Assembly (NCBI GenBank): GCA_032719365.1
Contig: CM064867.1
Span: forward strand, 69,624,136-69,688,135
Source of the DNA: Prinsepia uniflora
Taxonomy: Eukaryota > Streptophyta > Magnoliopsida > Rosales > Rosaceae
Reading direction: 5' to 3'
Length of the DNA stretch: 64,000 bases
Shown here: positions 36,098-47,685 of the stretch, one piece after another
Layout: each line of letters opens with the position of its first letter
Numbering within the stretch: position 1 is the first letter of the stretch
The notes under the pieces: model-generated
Database searches by the model: none
What the model was told of the DNA's origin: nothing
What the model saw: the letters and a program-made list of their open reading frames with translations, nothing else
Position numbers and translations under genes: made by a program

Positions 36098-36118
36098 GTC
36101 TGACACTTCGTGTCAGAC
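36098..36118. repeat. Terminal hairpin of the LTR (L9 copy)
   Basis: GTCTGACAC-TTC-GTGTCAGAC is a perfect 9-bp stem with a 3-nt loop, about 55 bp from the sense 3' end. The same word is in L3, in L10 (the 36430-39367 copy has one substitution), in L12, and in L8 with a change. It is absent or degenerate in the L1/L13/L14 subfamily. Confidence 0.85.
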
Positions 36119-36429
36119 GGGAGCAGGGTCATCCTTCACTAATCCCCGGGGGATTGGGATGGGTCCTGTCACACAATTTAGGGGTTTGGACCAATGGGAT
36201 GAGTGACACTTGTCACTCATCCATGGGACCCATTGAAAATATCTTGGCCAATTAGAATTTGCCAAATCATCCCCGTCTCGAAGTACGTGCATAGTTAAAT
36301 CGACCTTCCATGGCCAATAACTTCCCCGTTCGAAGTCTGATTTCCGCGTGCCTCCTGTGTATGGATTCGTATCATCCCAATCTACGTAACGAACCTTGGC
36401 CCTCGACCATTGGACATCCCGATCAAAAA

Positions 36430-39367
36430 TAACAAGACCCATCCCAATCCCCCCGGGATTAACGGGGGATGACCCTGCTCCCGTCTGACAAGAAGTGTCA
36501 GACAAGGGATATTTCCGACCTTTGCCCTCCCGGGCTATCAGAGTACGCCAGGATCCGGATGAGGTATGTGATATCTCGGTCTCTGCTACAGTCCACATCC
36601 GATGTCAACCTGAAGGGTAGTCAAAACATTAAAAGTTGTGAGTGGGCAGAACCAAGAGTTTATAAAAACATTTCATCAAAGACCTTTATACCCTCCACTA
36701 AAAAGCATGCATGCATAGTAAAACCATTTATCCAAACACATAAGTTTAAACAACCATAATTAGGGTCTCAGCCCCAAATTCCTTAAATACAAGTCATACG
36801 GGCTCCTGCCCAAAATCATTTACAGAAAACCATAACATCATAAACATATGTGGGATCTCAGCCCAAATCCATTTATCATTATAAACACAATTTCCCAAAA
36901 TCAATTGAAATCATGTTTATCCATTATATTTCATATCCAGAACCTGTCATGGTAAATATAGAGCTACACGTGTGCTAACCGGGGTCTCAAACCCAAGTCT
37001 CTCCAGGGTCCACGCAGGTCAATGTCCGTAGATCAATGACCCTCCCTGGAGGTAACGAACCATGCCCATCCTGAGAGTAAGGAACCCAACTGGGGGGCGA
37101 CTCCACTCAGTCAGTGCTCCGTGACTACTCCGAGGTCCACCCAGGCCAACAACCCTCCCCGGAAGAGACAATCATATATAAAGGATGGAATATGAAAACC
37201 CTTTGAAATCATTCTTTAAATCTTTCCAAGATTCATGCCCGGCCCCCATAAGCCGTCATGAACCATAAAATCCTTTCATGGGTTCATGCTGGTTCCCATA
37301 AACCGTCATGACCCATAAAAACCATTTCAAGGGTTCATGCTGGTTCCCATAAGCTGTCATGACTCGTAAAAATCGTTTGTAATACATAACTGGGCCCTAG
37401 GCCCGAATCCACATAGAAACTGGACCTCGAGTCCAAATCGTAAACCAACTGGGCCTCCGGCCCGATTCCGTAAATAAAATGGACCTCAAGTCTGATAATT
37501 ACCTTTTCAAATCCAAAATCATTTCATGAAATCATAACTAAAACCATTAGTACGGAAAATTAGTGTAAAACCAGAAAACCTCGATTTACGTGCAAGCACG
37601 TAAATTGCCTCGAAATACGTGAAACCATATAATTCACAAGCATCCAAATCAACATCATAAAATCATATGCATAATCCATTTGGAAATCCAAAACCATTTC
37701 ATTTAGACCAATAAAGACATACAGCCCCGTATAGGCACCGTATAGGGCCGAAACCTCGAAATACGTGCCTATACGTAACCACACATCCAAATGCACTCAT
37801 GGCATCACAAATAAGTATTTAAAACATATAATAAACATTTATGCATGCACCAATTTAGAAAAACAAGGTCCACTCATAGACCGTCCGAAGCCGCGCCTCG
37901 ATACGCGTGCCATACGGCTCCCCGAGCCGATCACTGTCACCGGGACTTCCAAACCTGTCCAAATTAATTTAGAGGGTTACTAACTACTTATATAACCCCT
38001 CACTAAAGCCCCGTAATTTTCTAGAATTTCTATCTATTTTTTAACTCGAACCTAAACCTTCGGACAGCCCGAAACCTATCGAAACGATGTCCGATCGACT
38101 CGAAACCAGTCCCAAAATGTTCGTTACATCGAATAGATGAAATTACATGTTGGAACCTTCCCCAAAATCTCCCGCACGCGCCCGCACGCGCCACCTGAAG
38201 TGGCTGCGCGTGGGAGCCACGCGCCAGTGAACAGTGCCGTCTCCTACCGCAATCAGACCGGTCTGAACCAGTCCGGTTCGTATTTCTCTGCAATTCCGGT
38301 CTAACTGGACCGGCGTGACCGGTCCAGGCCCCTACACGCTTCATTTTTCGTCCGTTTTGTCCCATTTCAATCCTAAAATTCCTATTTTCTCATTTCCTAC
38401 CCATTCCAATTAACCAAACTAGCTAAAACCTCCTAAAACCTCACCATGTACAAAGAGGCTCACGTCCTCTGTTTTCCCGGCCACTATCACGGCCTCCTCC
38501 GCCGTGAACCAGCCTCCAAAACATCTTAAAACTATCCTAGCAACCTAATCAACTCATCCTAATCGTCCAACAACCACCATAATATCAAAATCAAATTGAA
38601 AATGGGAATTGGGCCTTACCGAGCACCCTCTCGGGTTTGTCTCCTCCAAGCCGCGCCGTCCAGGCCGGCCACCAACATCCAACATCCTCCCCTCACTTTC
38701 CTGGTTTCTCAAATGTCCATGGGTGAAGGTTTGGATTGGATTGGTTTGGGTACAAAGGATGAGATCGGGAGGGTTTGGAAATGGAAAGAAATGATCGATG
38801 CATGTATGTAAGGGAAGAGCCAGTGGATGGGTGACATTTTTCACTCATCCATTGGGCCTTGGGATAAAATCTGGGCCCCACTAAAGTCCAAAACTCAAGT
38901 CGTCTCGTAAAACGCGCAATAGTACTTTCGTACTTCCGTGAACCGTAACTTCTCCGTCGAACGTCCTAATTAGACGTGTCGCCTGTCAACGGGTTCGTAT
39001 CGTCCTTATCTACGTAACGGTCTTTGGCCCTCGGCCATTGGACCTCCCGGTCAAAAAGTCAACATTTGACCCATTTTATCCAAAATTACCAAAATGCCCC
39101 TAAACATCCGAACGTCATAACTTCCTCCTCGAACGTCGGAATTGAACGTACCACCTGTCTATGAACTCGTGACGTCACGAACTACGTCACGGTCATCGGT
39201 CAAAGTCCATTTGACCGCTCGACCGAAAAGTCAACGTTTTGCCACGCCTAGGGGCAAAACGGTCATTTCGCATCGTTCGTCCGATTTCGCCCAACTAATC
39301 ACCGATTAACCTCACTAATCGTGATTTGTCACTAATCTAATCTAGGAATTTGGGACGGGTCGGTTCA
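36430..39367 (-). repeat. 3' LTR of L10
   Basis: In sense direction it starts TGAACCGACCCGTCCC at 39367 and ends at 36430 in GGGTCTTGTTA, so both termini carry small changes. Length is 2,938 bp. It is colinear with 43117-46050. Confidence 0.92.
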
Positions 39368-39368
39368 A

Positions 39369-39380
39369 CCTTCCCTCCTT
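39369..39380 (-). promoter_or_regulatory. Polypurine tract of L10
   Basis: The minus strand reads AAGGAGGGAAGG, then one T, then the 3' LTR start TGAACCGACCC. A second similar purine tract preceded by a similar word lies about 57 bp upstream in sense (39428-39441), so the PPT region is duplicated. Its placement fits plus-strand primer function. Confidence 0.8.
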
Positions 39381-42300
39381 AATTAATTTCGTCCTCGAAA
39401 TTCTAACCGGTCTAATTCTAGCCATTCTTCCCTCCTTAATTTAGTTTCGTACTTGAAACTCCAACTATCTCGATTCCACAACCCCCACCTCGTGGAAATA
39501 ATTCGATCTCACGACACGTGTACACCCGTACACCCACTAAACAGAATAATCCTTACTCGTCTGCAACTAGACGTACCACTAACGCTCACGTCGCATCGTC
39601 TACATTCGACCACGTCGAATAGCAGATGTCGGACGCTCCGAACTGACACCACCTGTCAGTATCAGAGTAGCCCAAGTATCCTATGATCGACCCACTTGTC
39701 AAACCAACCCTTTCGCTGACATAAACAACTCTACGGTTCCTTCTTCAGTCTCCAACCTATCTTGATGTCTGCTCCCACTGGGAGTCACCAAACCGCACTC
39801 AACGGTCTACGTTGACACCTCTGACAAACTGTCACCACTTGACAGTCGTCAATCGAAAACTGTCACTATACTCACTCGTGGTTACACTAACCACCAACTC
39901 ACTCAACCATGGGTAAACACTCACCCACAAAGCATTTCACTCAATCTGTGTGTAACTAGACCCATCGGAACTACTATAACCCAATGCACAGTATCCAATG
40001 TCCAGTCCACGACCTCAACTAATCCAATGGTATCGGAACCAATCCGACTACCAACACGTTCACCAACCTACTACTGGTATATCCTATATACCATCACCAG
40101 ACATCACAAGGCGGCCCGGTATCGTACCTCGAATAACGTACAAGGTACATACGTCTATCCATCAACCAGACTACAACCATCTAGGTCGTAGCCAATCACG
40201 CTTCTATAATGGAGTCCATTTGTCCAATCCCAGGCTAGACAAATCAAAAACTCCGACCCATCATCTATTTCCAAATCCGAATCTGAATCCGCAATTTCGT
40301 AAGAAATCCCGAATCCAAACCCAGAATTCATATCCATAACCATTTCCAAATTCGAATCCGAAATCATCATTCCGTAGACTAGTATTTGGAATAACCATTC
40401 CGAACCCGAATCCATAAAAGAAAATCCACAGTCAAGCTTTAGAATCAAATCCTGAATCGTCACCCAGAATCCGATTCCAAAACCCAAATCCAGAAATCCT
40501 CTTTCAAGTTCCAAAATCAAATCCTGAATCGTCATCCAGAAATCTAATTCCAAAACTCGAAATATCGTTCACGTCTACCGAGACGTACCATAACCGAACC
40601 TATCGGTTACCTGCTCAATCGATTACCACATTACCATCGATTGACTTCATAGGGAAGCCAATCCCAACATCAACACATCTAAGGCTGACCATATCCGACC
40701 ACGTCGGAAAACTACTCATCGGACAACTACTCAGGCGAGTAGTTAGCCATATGGGATTTACCTCGAAAAGAAGTTCAGTCCCAACATTCTCAACTCAAAC
40801 ATCCAAGTAAGAGTGATAAACTTTCCACCTATCTGGATCATCCAAATCACGATCCAGATCCAACACTACGTCAACCGACCATAGACGTCACGATCCCCGA
40901 TCGTCACGACGTCCAAAGTCCTCAACCATTTCCCACATCTAAATAGATTAGTCAACGACGAGACACGCCGAGATTGTGGGTTCTCACTGATTACCTCGTA
41001 TCGATCCTTGTCATTCCACCGAGGAAAATCAAAGATGATACAAGACTATGACATCAAAAATCATCCTATGTGAATACAACCAACACTCGCTGCACTCACC
41101 ACGTCATGAAACCTGACATCGTCTGCCACCAAGTAGAAAATAAGGAATCTCAGTCACCTAACCTTGATATACTCAACTCCTCATGATGACCCAAAATAAT
41201 TCCTGGGTCCACCAACTAATACACGATCGACGTACTAGTGGCAACCAACAACATCTACATCATCAACATCATCTACCATCATCAATCATGGTAGAATCTG
41301 AGAAGTCACCCAAAACGACTTCGAAATATCCAATACTAATGCGGAAAACCCGCATTCGATTCGTCACCTCAATCGCAACCTCTTGCGATTCTGAAGTTCC
41401 AACAAAATTGGAAACAACATACCCGGACATCAACCACGTGTCCATAATCAGTCTAACTCACTACCAAGTTCGACTGTCGATTTACACTATTTATGCACAT
41501 CCAAAAGGATGTCAATTCATCCTAATCTGACGTACCGCTCAACTGAAGAGTCACAACAGACACCTGCTGTGATCTGCAGTCAAATTTCTGCAAACCACCA
41601 TATCTAACCAATTCTGACCAACTCTGGCCAACACTGACCAACTGGTCACTAGTCCCCCACGGCAGTATTCGATCCTCACATCTCAACTACCGTTGGATCC
41701 TATCGAGTCCATCACTATCCATGATCCACTCCCGAACCACAGATACCGAACATATACGTAGCTCGATGGAGTCACATCCCAACTCGTGACTCACAGTCAT
41801 CACAATCACCAGCACCAGCACCAACTCTAGTACCAGCACCAACGCATTATCACCTGCACTAGCATCAGCACACATGCATCCATACTAGTGGCAGCATACT
41901 AACACCTGTCAGTATCAACACAAAGTGTGCAAATCAGAAAACCCTGGATCTCCGCTCATACCAAGTGACGACCCCGTACCTCTGCTCGAATAGGAGAAAC
42001 TCTGCCGCCCTCGTACCCAACAACTCTGGGTACAGTCACCCTGATAACTTATACGAGCAAAGGAAACGTCCCGTGAATGTCCCCGATTCCCAACAATCAT
42101 AACTACAACCACTCTCGGTAGTAGTGCCTGCCACCGATTCGTGCAGACCAAACCACCAGACATCACAATCGCTACTCCGCATCGAATGGAATCAACCGCC
42201 CGTATTTAACCATTCTGTATCCCCATTCCGGGATTCCATCGACAAGTACCAACCCTGATAACTTGTCCAACCAATCACTAACCAATCGTAACTCAACTAA

Positions 42301-43101
42301 ACCAATGTCGTCTACCAGGCCGCCCATGACCTTAGTTGCGCCAAACCACAACTGAGTAGCACGACAACCAACTAAGTTTAACCGACAAGTACAATCCCGA
42401 CTGTGAATGCAATCCTAACACAAGCGGACATTACTAGACCGGCTAACGAATCCAAATCCAAATAGTCGTCAAAGTCACACCACTCGCCAACTCACCGTTC
42501 CGAACCATACACCCAAGGTAGGGTTCCACAATCACTAACTAGAGTTCCTCAAAACCCAACTGCGAAAAGCAGTAAAATCAATAATCTGACCGACCCCGTG
42601 GTCCGACATCGTAAAGACGTCAATCCAATCCTACCGTCGATCCAACTAGGATTCCCCGAATCGAGGATTCCCCGAATCCGGTTGCTAACTGCCAACTGCA
42701 GTAAATCTATCTAACTCCACCGAATCTGATCATCCAACTCAACAATATTCGACCATCGAATGGCCACTACATCCAACCAGTCGTCGGAACCGATCCTACG
42801 ACATCGTGAAGATGATCCCAACTAACCGTCTCACGATCCAAAACTCTATAGTAATACTACGTTCACCATTCTCAAGGCTCCACACTGTCAACCCCGACAG
42901 AACTATAGCAACCCCGGCATCAAATGCCGAACCAAAACAAGCCACGATTCAATCCTACTAACTATCGTACCGGCACCCCAACTGTCAGGTTGACCACGAA
43001 CTGTAGCCACTTGAAATATCACATCCTCGACCTGCATACATACTGCAAGAGCTACATGGTTGCTCGAATAGAGACAACCCCGCTCTGATAAGCAATCGTA
43101 T
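39381..43101 (-). other. Noncoding interior of L10
   Basis: No frame above about 130 codons, no retroviral-type motif on either strand, and GC and word usage like the LTRs. The segment at about 40201-40570 closely matches the LTR of L1 (about 2590-2790), including repeated CCGAATCC-type words. Other parts contain many short repeats such as CCAGCACCAGCACCAA (41811-41852). The leader next to the PBS may hold packaging signals, but none can be identified by sequence alone. Confidence 0.75.
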
Positions 43102-43113
43102 GCTCTGATACCA
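43102..43113 (-). promoter_or_regulatory. Primer-binding site of L10 (initiator Met tRNA type)
   Basis: The minus strand reads TGGTATCAGAGC, complementary to the 3' end of plant initiator methionine tRNA. It lies three bases (GCG) inside the end of the 5' LTR at 43117. This fixes the minus strand as the sense strand of the whole family. Confidence 0.9.
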
Positions 43114-43116
43114 CGC

Positions 43117-46050
43117 TGACAGGACCCATCTCAATCCCCCCGGGATTAACGCGGGATGACCCTGCTCCCATTTGACACGAAGTGTCAGACAAGGGATATT
43201 TCCGACCTTTTCCCTCCCGGGCTATCAGAGTACGCCAGGATCCGGAGGAGGTATGTGATATCTCGGTCTCTGCTACAGTCCACATCCGATGTCAACCTGA
43301 AGGGTATTAAAAACAGAAAGACTGTGAGTGGACAAAAATAAAGAGTTTATAAAAACATTTCATCAAAGACCTTTATACCCTCCACTAAAAAGCATGCATG
43401 CATAGTAAAACCATTTATCCAAACACATAAGTTTAAACAACCATAATTAGGGTCTCAGCCCCAAATTCCTTAAATACAAGTCATACGGGCTCCTGCCCAA
43501 AATCATTTATAGAAAACCATAACATCATAAACATATGTGGGATCTCAGCCCAAATCCATTTATCATTATAAACACAATTTCCCAAAATCAATTGAAATCA
43601 TGTTTATCCATTATATTTCATATCCAGAACCTGTCACGGTAAATATAGAGCTACATGTGTGCTAACCGGCGTCTCAAACCCAAGTCTCTCCAGGGTCCAC
43701 CCAGGTCAATGTCCGTAGATCAATGACCCTCCCTGGAGGTAACGAACCATGCCCATCCTGATAGTAAGGAACCCAACTGGGGGGCGACTCCACTCAGTCA
43801 GTGCTCCGTGACTACTCCGGGGTCCACCCAGGACAACGACCCTCCCCAGAGGAGACAATCATATATACAGGATGGAATATGAAAACCCTTTGAAATCATT
43901 CTTTAAATCTTTCCAGGATTCATGCCCGGCCCCCATAAGCCGTCATGAACCATAAAATCCTTTCATCGGTTCATGCCGGTTCCCATAAACCGTCATGACC
44001 CGTAAAAACCATTTCAAGGGTTCATTCTGGTTCCCATAAACCGTCATGACCCGTAAAAACCGTTTGTAATACATAACTGGGCCCTAGGCCCGAATCCACA
44101 TAGAAACTGGACCTCGAGTCCGAATCGTAAACCAACTGGGCCTCCGGCCCGATTCCGTAAATCAAATGGACCTCAAGTCTGATAATTACCTTTTCAAATC
44201 CAAAATCATTTCATGAAATCATAACTAAAACCATAAGTACGGAAAATTAGTGTAAAACCAGAAAACCTCGATTTACGTGCAATCACGTAAATCACCTCAA
44301 AATACGTGAAACCATATAATTCACAAGCATCCAAATCAACATCATAAAATCATATGCATAATCCATTTGGAAATCCAAAACCATTTCATTTAGACCAATA
44401 AAGACATACAGCCCCGTATAGGCACCGTATAGGGCCGAAACCTCGAAATACGTGCCTATACGTAACCACACATCCAAATGCACACATGGCATCACAAATA
44501 AGTATTTAAAACATATAATAAACATTTATGCATGCACCAAATTAGAAAAATAAGGTCCACTCACAGACCGTCCGAAGCCACGCCTCGATACGCGTGCCAT
44601 ACGGCTCCCCGAGCCAATCACCGTCACCGGGACTTCCAAACCTGTCCAAATTAATTTCGAGGGTTACTAACTACTTATATAACCCCTCACTAAAGCCCCA
44701 TAATTTTCCGGAATTTCTAACTATTTTTAAACTCGAACCTAAAGCTTCGGACAGCCCGAAACCTATCGAAACGTTGTCCGATCGACTTGAAACCAGTCCC
44801 AAAATGTTCGTTACATCGAATAGATGAAATTACATGTGGGAACCTTCCCCAAAATCTCCGCCACGCGCCCGCACACGCCGCCTGAAGTCGCTGCGCGTGG
44901 GAGCCACGCGCCAGTGAACAGTGTCGCCTCCTACCGCGGTCAGACCGGTCCGAACCGGTCCGGTCCGGTTTTCTCTGCAATTCCGGTCTAACTGGACCGG
45001 CGTGACCGGTCCAGGCCCCTACACTCTTCATTTTTCGTCCGTTTTGTCCCATTTCAATCCTAAAATTCCTATTTTCTCATTTCCTACCCATTCCAATTAA
45101 CCAAACTAGCTAAAACCTCCTAAAACCTCACCATGTACAAAGAGGCTCACGGCCTCTGTTTTCCCGGCCACTCTCACGGCCTCCTCCGCTGTGAACCAGC
45201 CTCCAAAACATCTTAAAACTATCCTAGCAACCTAATCAACTCATCCTAATCGTCCAACAGCCACCATAATATCAAAATCAAATTGAAAATGGGAATTGGG
45301 CCTTACCGAGCACCCTCTCGGGTTTGTCTCCTCCAAGCCGCCGTACACGGCGGTTCTGGCTGTCCAGGCCGGCCACCAACATCCAACATCCTCCCCTCAC
45401 TCTCCTGGTTTCTCAGATGCCCATGGGTGAAGGTTTGGATTGGATTGGTTTGGGTACAAAAGATGAGATCGGGTGGGTTTGGAAATGGAAAGAAATGATC
45501 GATGCATGTATGTAAGGGAAGGGCTAGTGGATGGGTGACACTTGTCACTCATCCATTGGGCCTTGGGATAAAATCTGGGCCCCACTAAAGTCCAAAACTC
45601 AAGTCATCTCGTAAAACGCGCAATAGTACTTTCGTACTTCCGTGAACCGTAACTTCTCCGTCGAACGTCCGAATTAGACGTGTCGCCTGTCTACAGGTTC
45701 GTATCATCCTTATCTACGTAACGGTCTTTGGCCCTCGGCCATTGGACCTCCCGGTCAAAAAGTCAACATTTGACCCCTTTTATCCAAAATTACCAAAATG
45801 CCCCTAAACTTCCGAACGTCGGAATTGAACGTACCACCTGTCTATGAACTCGTGATGTCACGAACTACGTCACGGTCATCGGTCAAAGTCCATTTGACCG
45901 CTCGAATGAAAAGTCAACGTTTTGCCACGCCTAGGGGCAAAACGGTCATTTCGCATCGTTCGTCCGATTTCGCCCAACTAATCACCGATTAACCTCACTA
46001 ATCGTAATTAGTCACTAATCTAATCTAGGAATTTAGGACGGGTCGTTACA
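43117..46050 (-). repeat. 5' LTR of L10
   Basis: In sense direction it starts TGTAACGACCCGTCC at 46050 and ends GGGTCCTGTCA at 43117. Length is 2,934 bp. It carries all family modules: GGATGAG-type palindrome (about 45532), the GCGCGTGG/CCACGCGC hairpin (about 44893-44911), GTCCACTCAC (44555-44564), hairpin words (43920-44180) and GTGAGTGGAC (43324-43333). Confidence 0.93.
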
Positions 46051-47685
46051 AAAAAGTCAACATTTGACGCCTTTTAATTAAAATTACCAAAATGCCCCTA
46101 AACACTTGAACGTCATAACTTCCTCCTCGAACATCGGAATTGAACGTGCCACCTGTCTATGAACTCGTGACGTCACGAAATACGTCACGGTCATCGGTCA
46201 AAGTCCATTTGACCGCCAGAATGAAATGTCAACGTTTTACCCACGTCAAGGGCAAAACGGTCATTTTGGATCGTTCGTCCGATTTCGCCTAACTAATCCC
46301 GGATTAACCTCACTAATTATGATTAGTCACTAATCTAATCCTGAAATTTGGGACGAGTCGTTACAACAAGTACCAAAACCTACCCCGTAGGGTGTTAGGT
46401 ACGCAGAAATACTGTCTAAGCCTCAACCTCGGGTTCCGCCCTTGTCTCATTTTTCAAAATCAATAGTTTATCCCTCTGTTTTACAAACATGCATGCATTT
46501 AAGATAAATCATATAAAACAGACAAATCAAACATACATATACATACATCTGGACACACACATCAGTGAAACACAATATACCCCATCCTCAGACATCTGTG
46601 ATGTCTCGACATCCACGATGTCTATAATCAAAACCGGTCACGACTTTTAATGCTTCACGTGCAACTCGGGGTCTCATCTCCGAGTACTTGCCTAGGACCC
46701 AACTCAATGACGTCCAGGGTGATATTAACATGGGGTGCCTGGCTCGGATCTACCGCGTCTGTGACAATATCATAATCTCGCACTCCTGATTGTGAGCCTC
46801 TCCTCGGAGTCACTCAAAAGTAAAAAAATTTCCCTTACCATGTTCAAAATGGTCATTTTACATTAATTTTTCGAATTTAAATTTAATTAAAAGTCTGGGG
46901 CGTTACAATGGTAGTGTGGAAAATATTTCACAAATCTCAAATCATCTCAAAATATCTCAATGGGGCCTACGCCCGAAATATAATTTCATCAAATCCAAGA
47001 TTCATCGAATCCTATCAAATCAAATCTCCTAAATGCACAAGAGGGTTACAAACCCGAAATCTCATATCATAAATCTGAATTGGGTTATAAACCCAAATAT
47101 CCTTTCTAAATTTTTCGGTTTCATTTTTTACTATGCTCTAAACCAATAATCAAATTCTCATTCAAATCATATAAATCACATGCACGTAGAAAACTCGGCC
47201 TAAGCTAGAGTATTATATAAAACAGAAATTTCGAAATACGTGTAATATAACATTTTCTACTAAAATGACAAATCATATGCAATCAATGCATCTAAAACCA
47301 TGTTCATAAAACATATAAAGCATTTATGCATGCATCATTTTATAAAGCAAGTGTCCACTCACAGACCGTACATGTTGCGCGCTCACAATCCGCACCGTAA
47401 ACCAATTCGAGGCAAATCCAACGTCTCTAGAACGTCCGGACTTGTCCAAAACATACCCAAAGGTCACTCTCAACCTATACAAGTCCAAACCATAATCCCT
47501 CAAAACTCCAAGAATAGTAAACGTGTCCCGAACATGCTTCCGGAGGTAAAAAAACATTCAAATGACCTGTCATACGATCTCCGAGCAACCTGAAACCACC
47601 ACCTTTGGATTCAGATCATCGAAATCTTTTGAATAAGAACAGTTTGACCTCGAAATTCGTACCCACGCGCCGATCAAAGTCATGC

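Larger units (their letters stand above)
33004..36171 (+). mobile_element. Solo LTR L9, inside L8
   Basis: Starts TGTAACGACCCGTCCC and ends GGGATGGGTCCTGTCA. The TSD CACAA is at 32999-33003 and 36172-36176. Length is 3,168 bp; sense is plus, opposite to its host L8. It carries all the family features: the palindrome at 33521-33546, donor-like GTGAGTGGAC near 34482, six 50-bp hairpin repeats (35143-35440), acceptor-like GTCCACTCACAG near 35952 and the terminal hairpin at 36098-36118. Confidence 0.95.
36430..46050 (-). mobile_element. Complete non-autonomous LTR retrotransposon L10 (LARD-like)
   Basis: The TSD AAAAA is at 36425-36429 and 46051-46055. On the minus strand the order is 5' LTR (46050-43117), PBS, interior, PPT, 3' LTR (39367-36430). 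LTRs are about 2.93 kb and nearly identical by eye, apart from small indels near 45350 and 45820. The 3.75-kb interior has no recognisable gag, protease, RT, RNase H or integrase and no long frame. Long LTRs with a noncoding interior fit a large retrotransposon derivative mobilised in trans. The sequence before the 3' LTR (TTTCGAGGACGAAATT, then the purine tract) resembles the pol end of plant Tekay/Del-type Ty3 elements, so that lineage may be the parent. Confidence 0.92.
30342..46365 (-). mobile_element. Solo LTR L8, inside L7, itself split by L9 and L10
   Basis: Own sequence is 30342-33003, 36177-36429 and 46056-46365 (about 3.2 kb). Left end TGACAGAACCCATCCC, right end GGGACGAGTCGTTACA. 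The TSD ACAAG is at 30337-30341 and 46366-46370. Removing L9 and L10 restores a colinear LTR like L2 and the LTRs of L10. Copies of the GGTTCATG...CATGAACC hairpin lie at about 31139-31310. A TA microsatellite lies at about 31099-31122. Confidence 0.93.
30144..46907 (-). mobile_element. Internally deleted solo LTR L7, inside L6
   Basis: Own sequence is 30144-30341 plus 46371-46907, only about 735 bp. Left end TGATAAATTCGTCC is mutated, right end GGGGCGTTACA. The perfect TSD ATGGT is at 30139-30143 and 46908-46912. It resembles the start of L15 (GGGACGTGCYCTGCTC, then a poly-A-rich leader). Hairpin words GACATC-TGT-GATGTC and GACATC-CAC-GATGTC lie near 46591-46620. Compared with a normal 3-kb member, most of the middle and the sense 5' part are missing. 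Confidence 0.85.

Noticed and set aside
36113..36598. A reading frame of about 45 residues (EISHTSSGSWRTLIAREGKG) that recurs in L8, L9, L10 and L12
   Set aside because: It recurs because the LTR DNA is nearly identical. It has no conserved start or length, is truncated differently in each copy, and I saw no bias toward synonymous change.
40155..40553. A 132-codon minus-strand frame in the L10 interior
   Set aside because: It is made of degenerate CCGAATCC-type repeats read as repeated Asp/Ser/Phe words and lies in the segment shared with a noncoding LTR.
41915..42166. Possible gag tail in the L10 interior
   Set aside because: No CCHC zinc knuckle or other gag motif, and only 83 codons.
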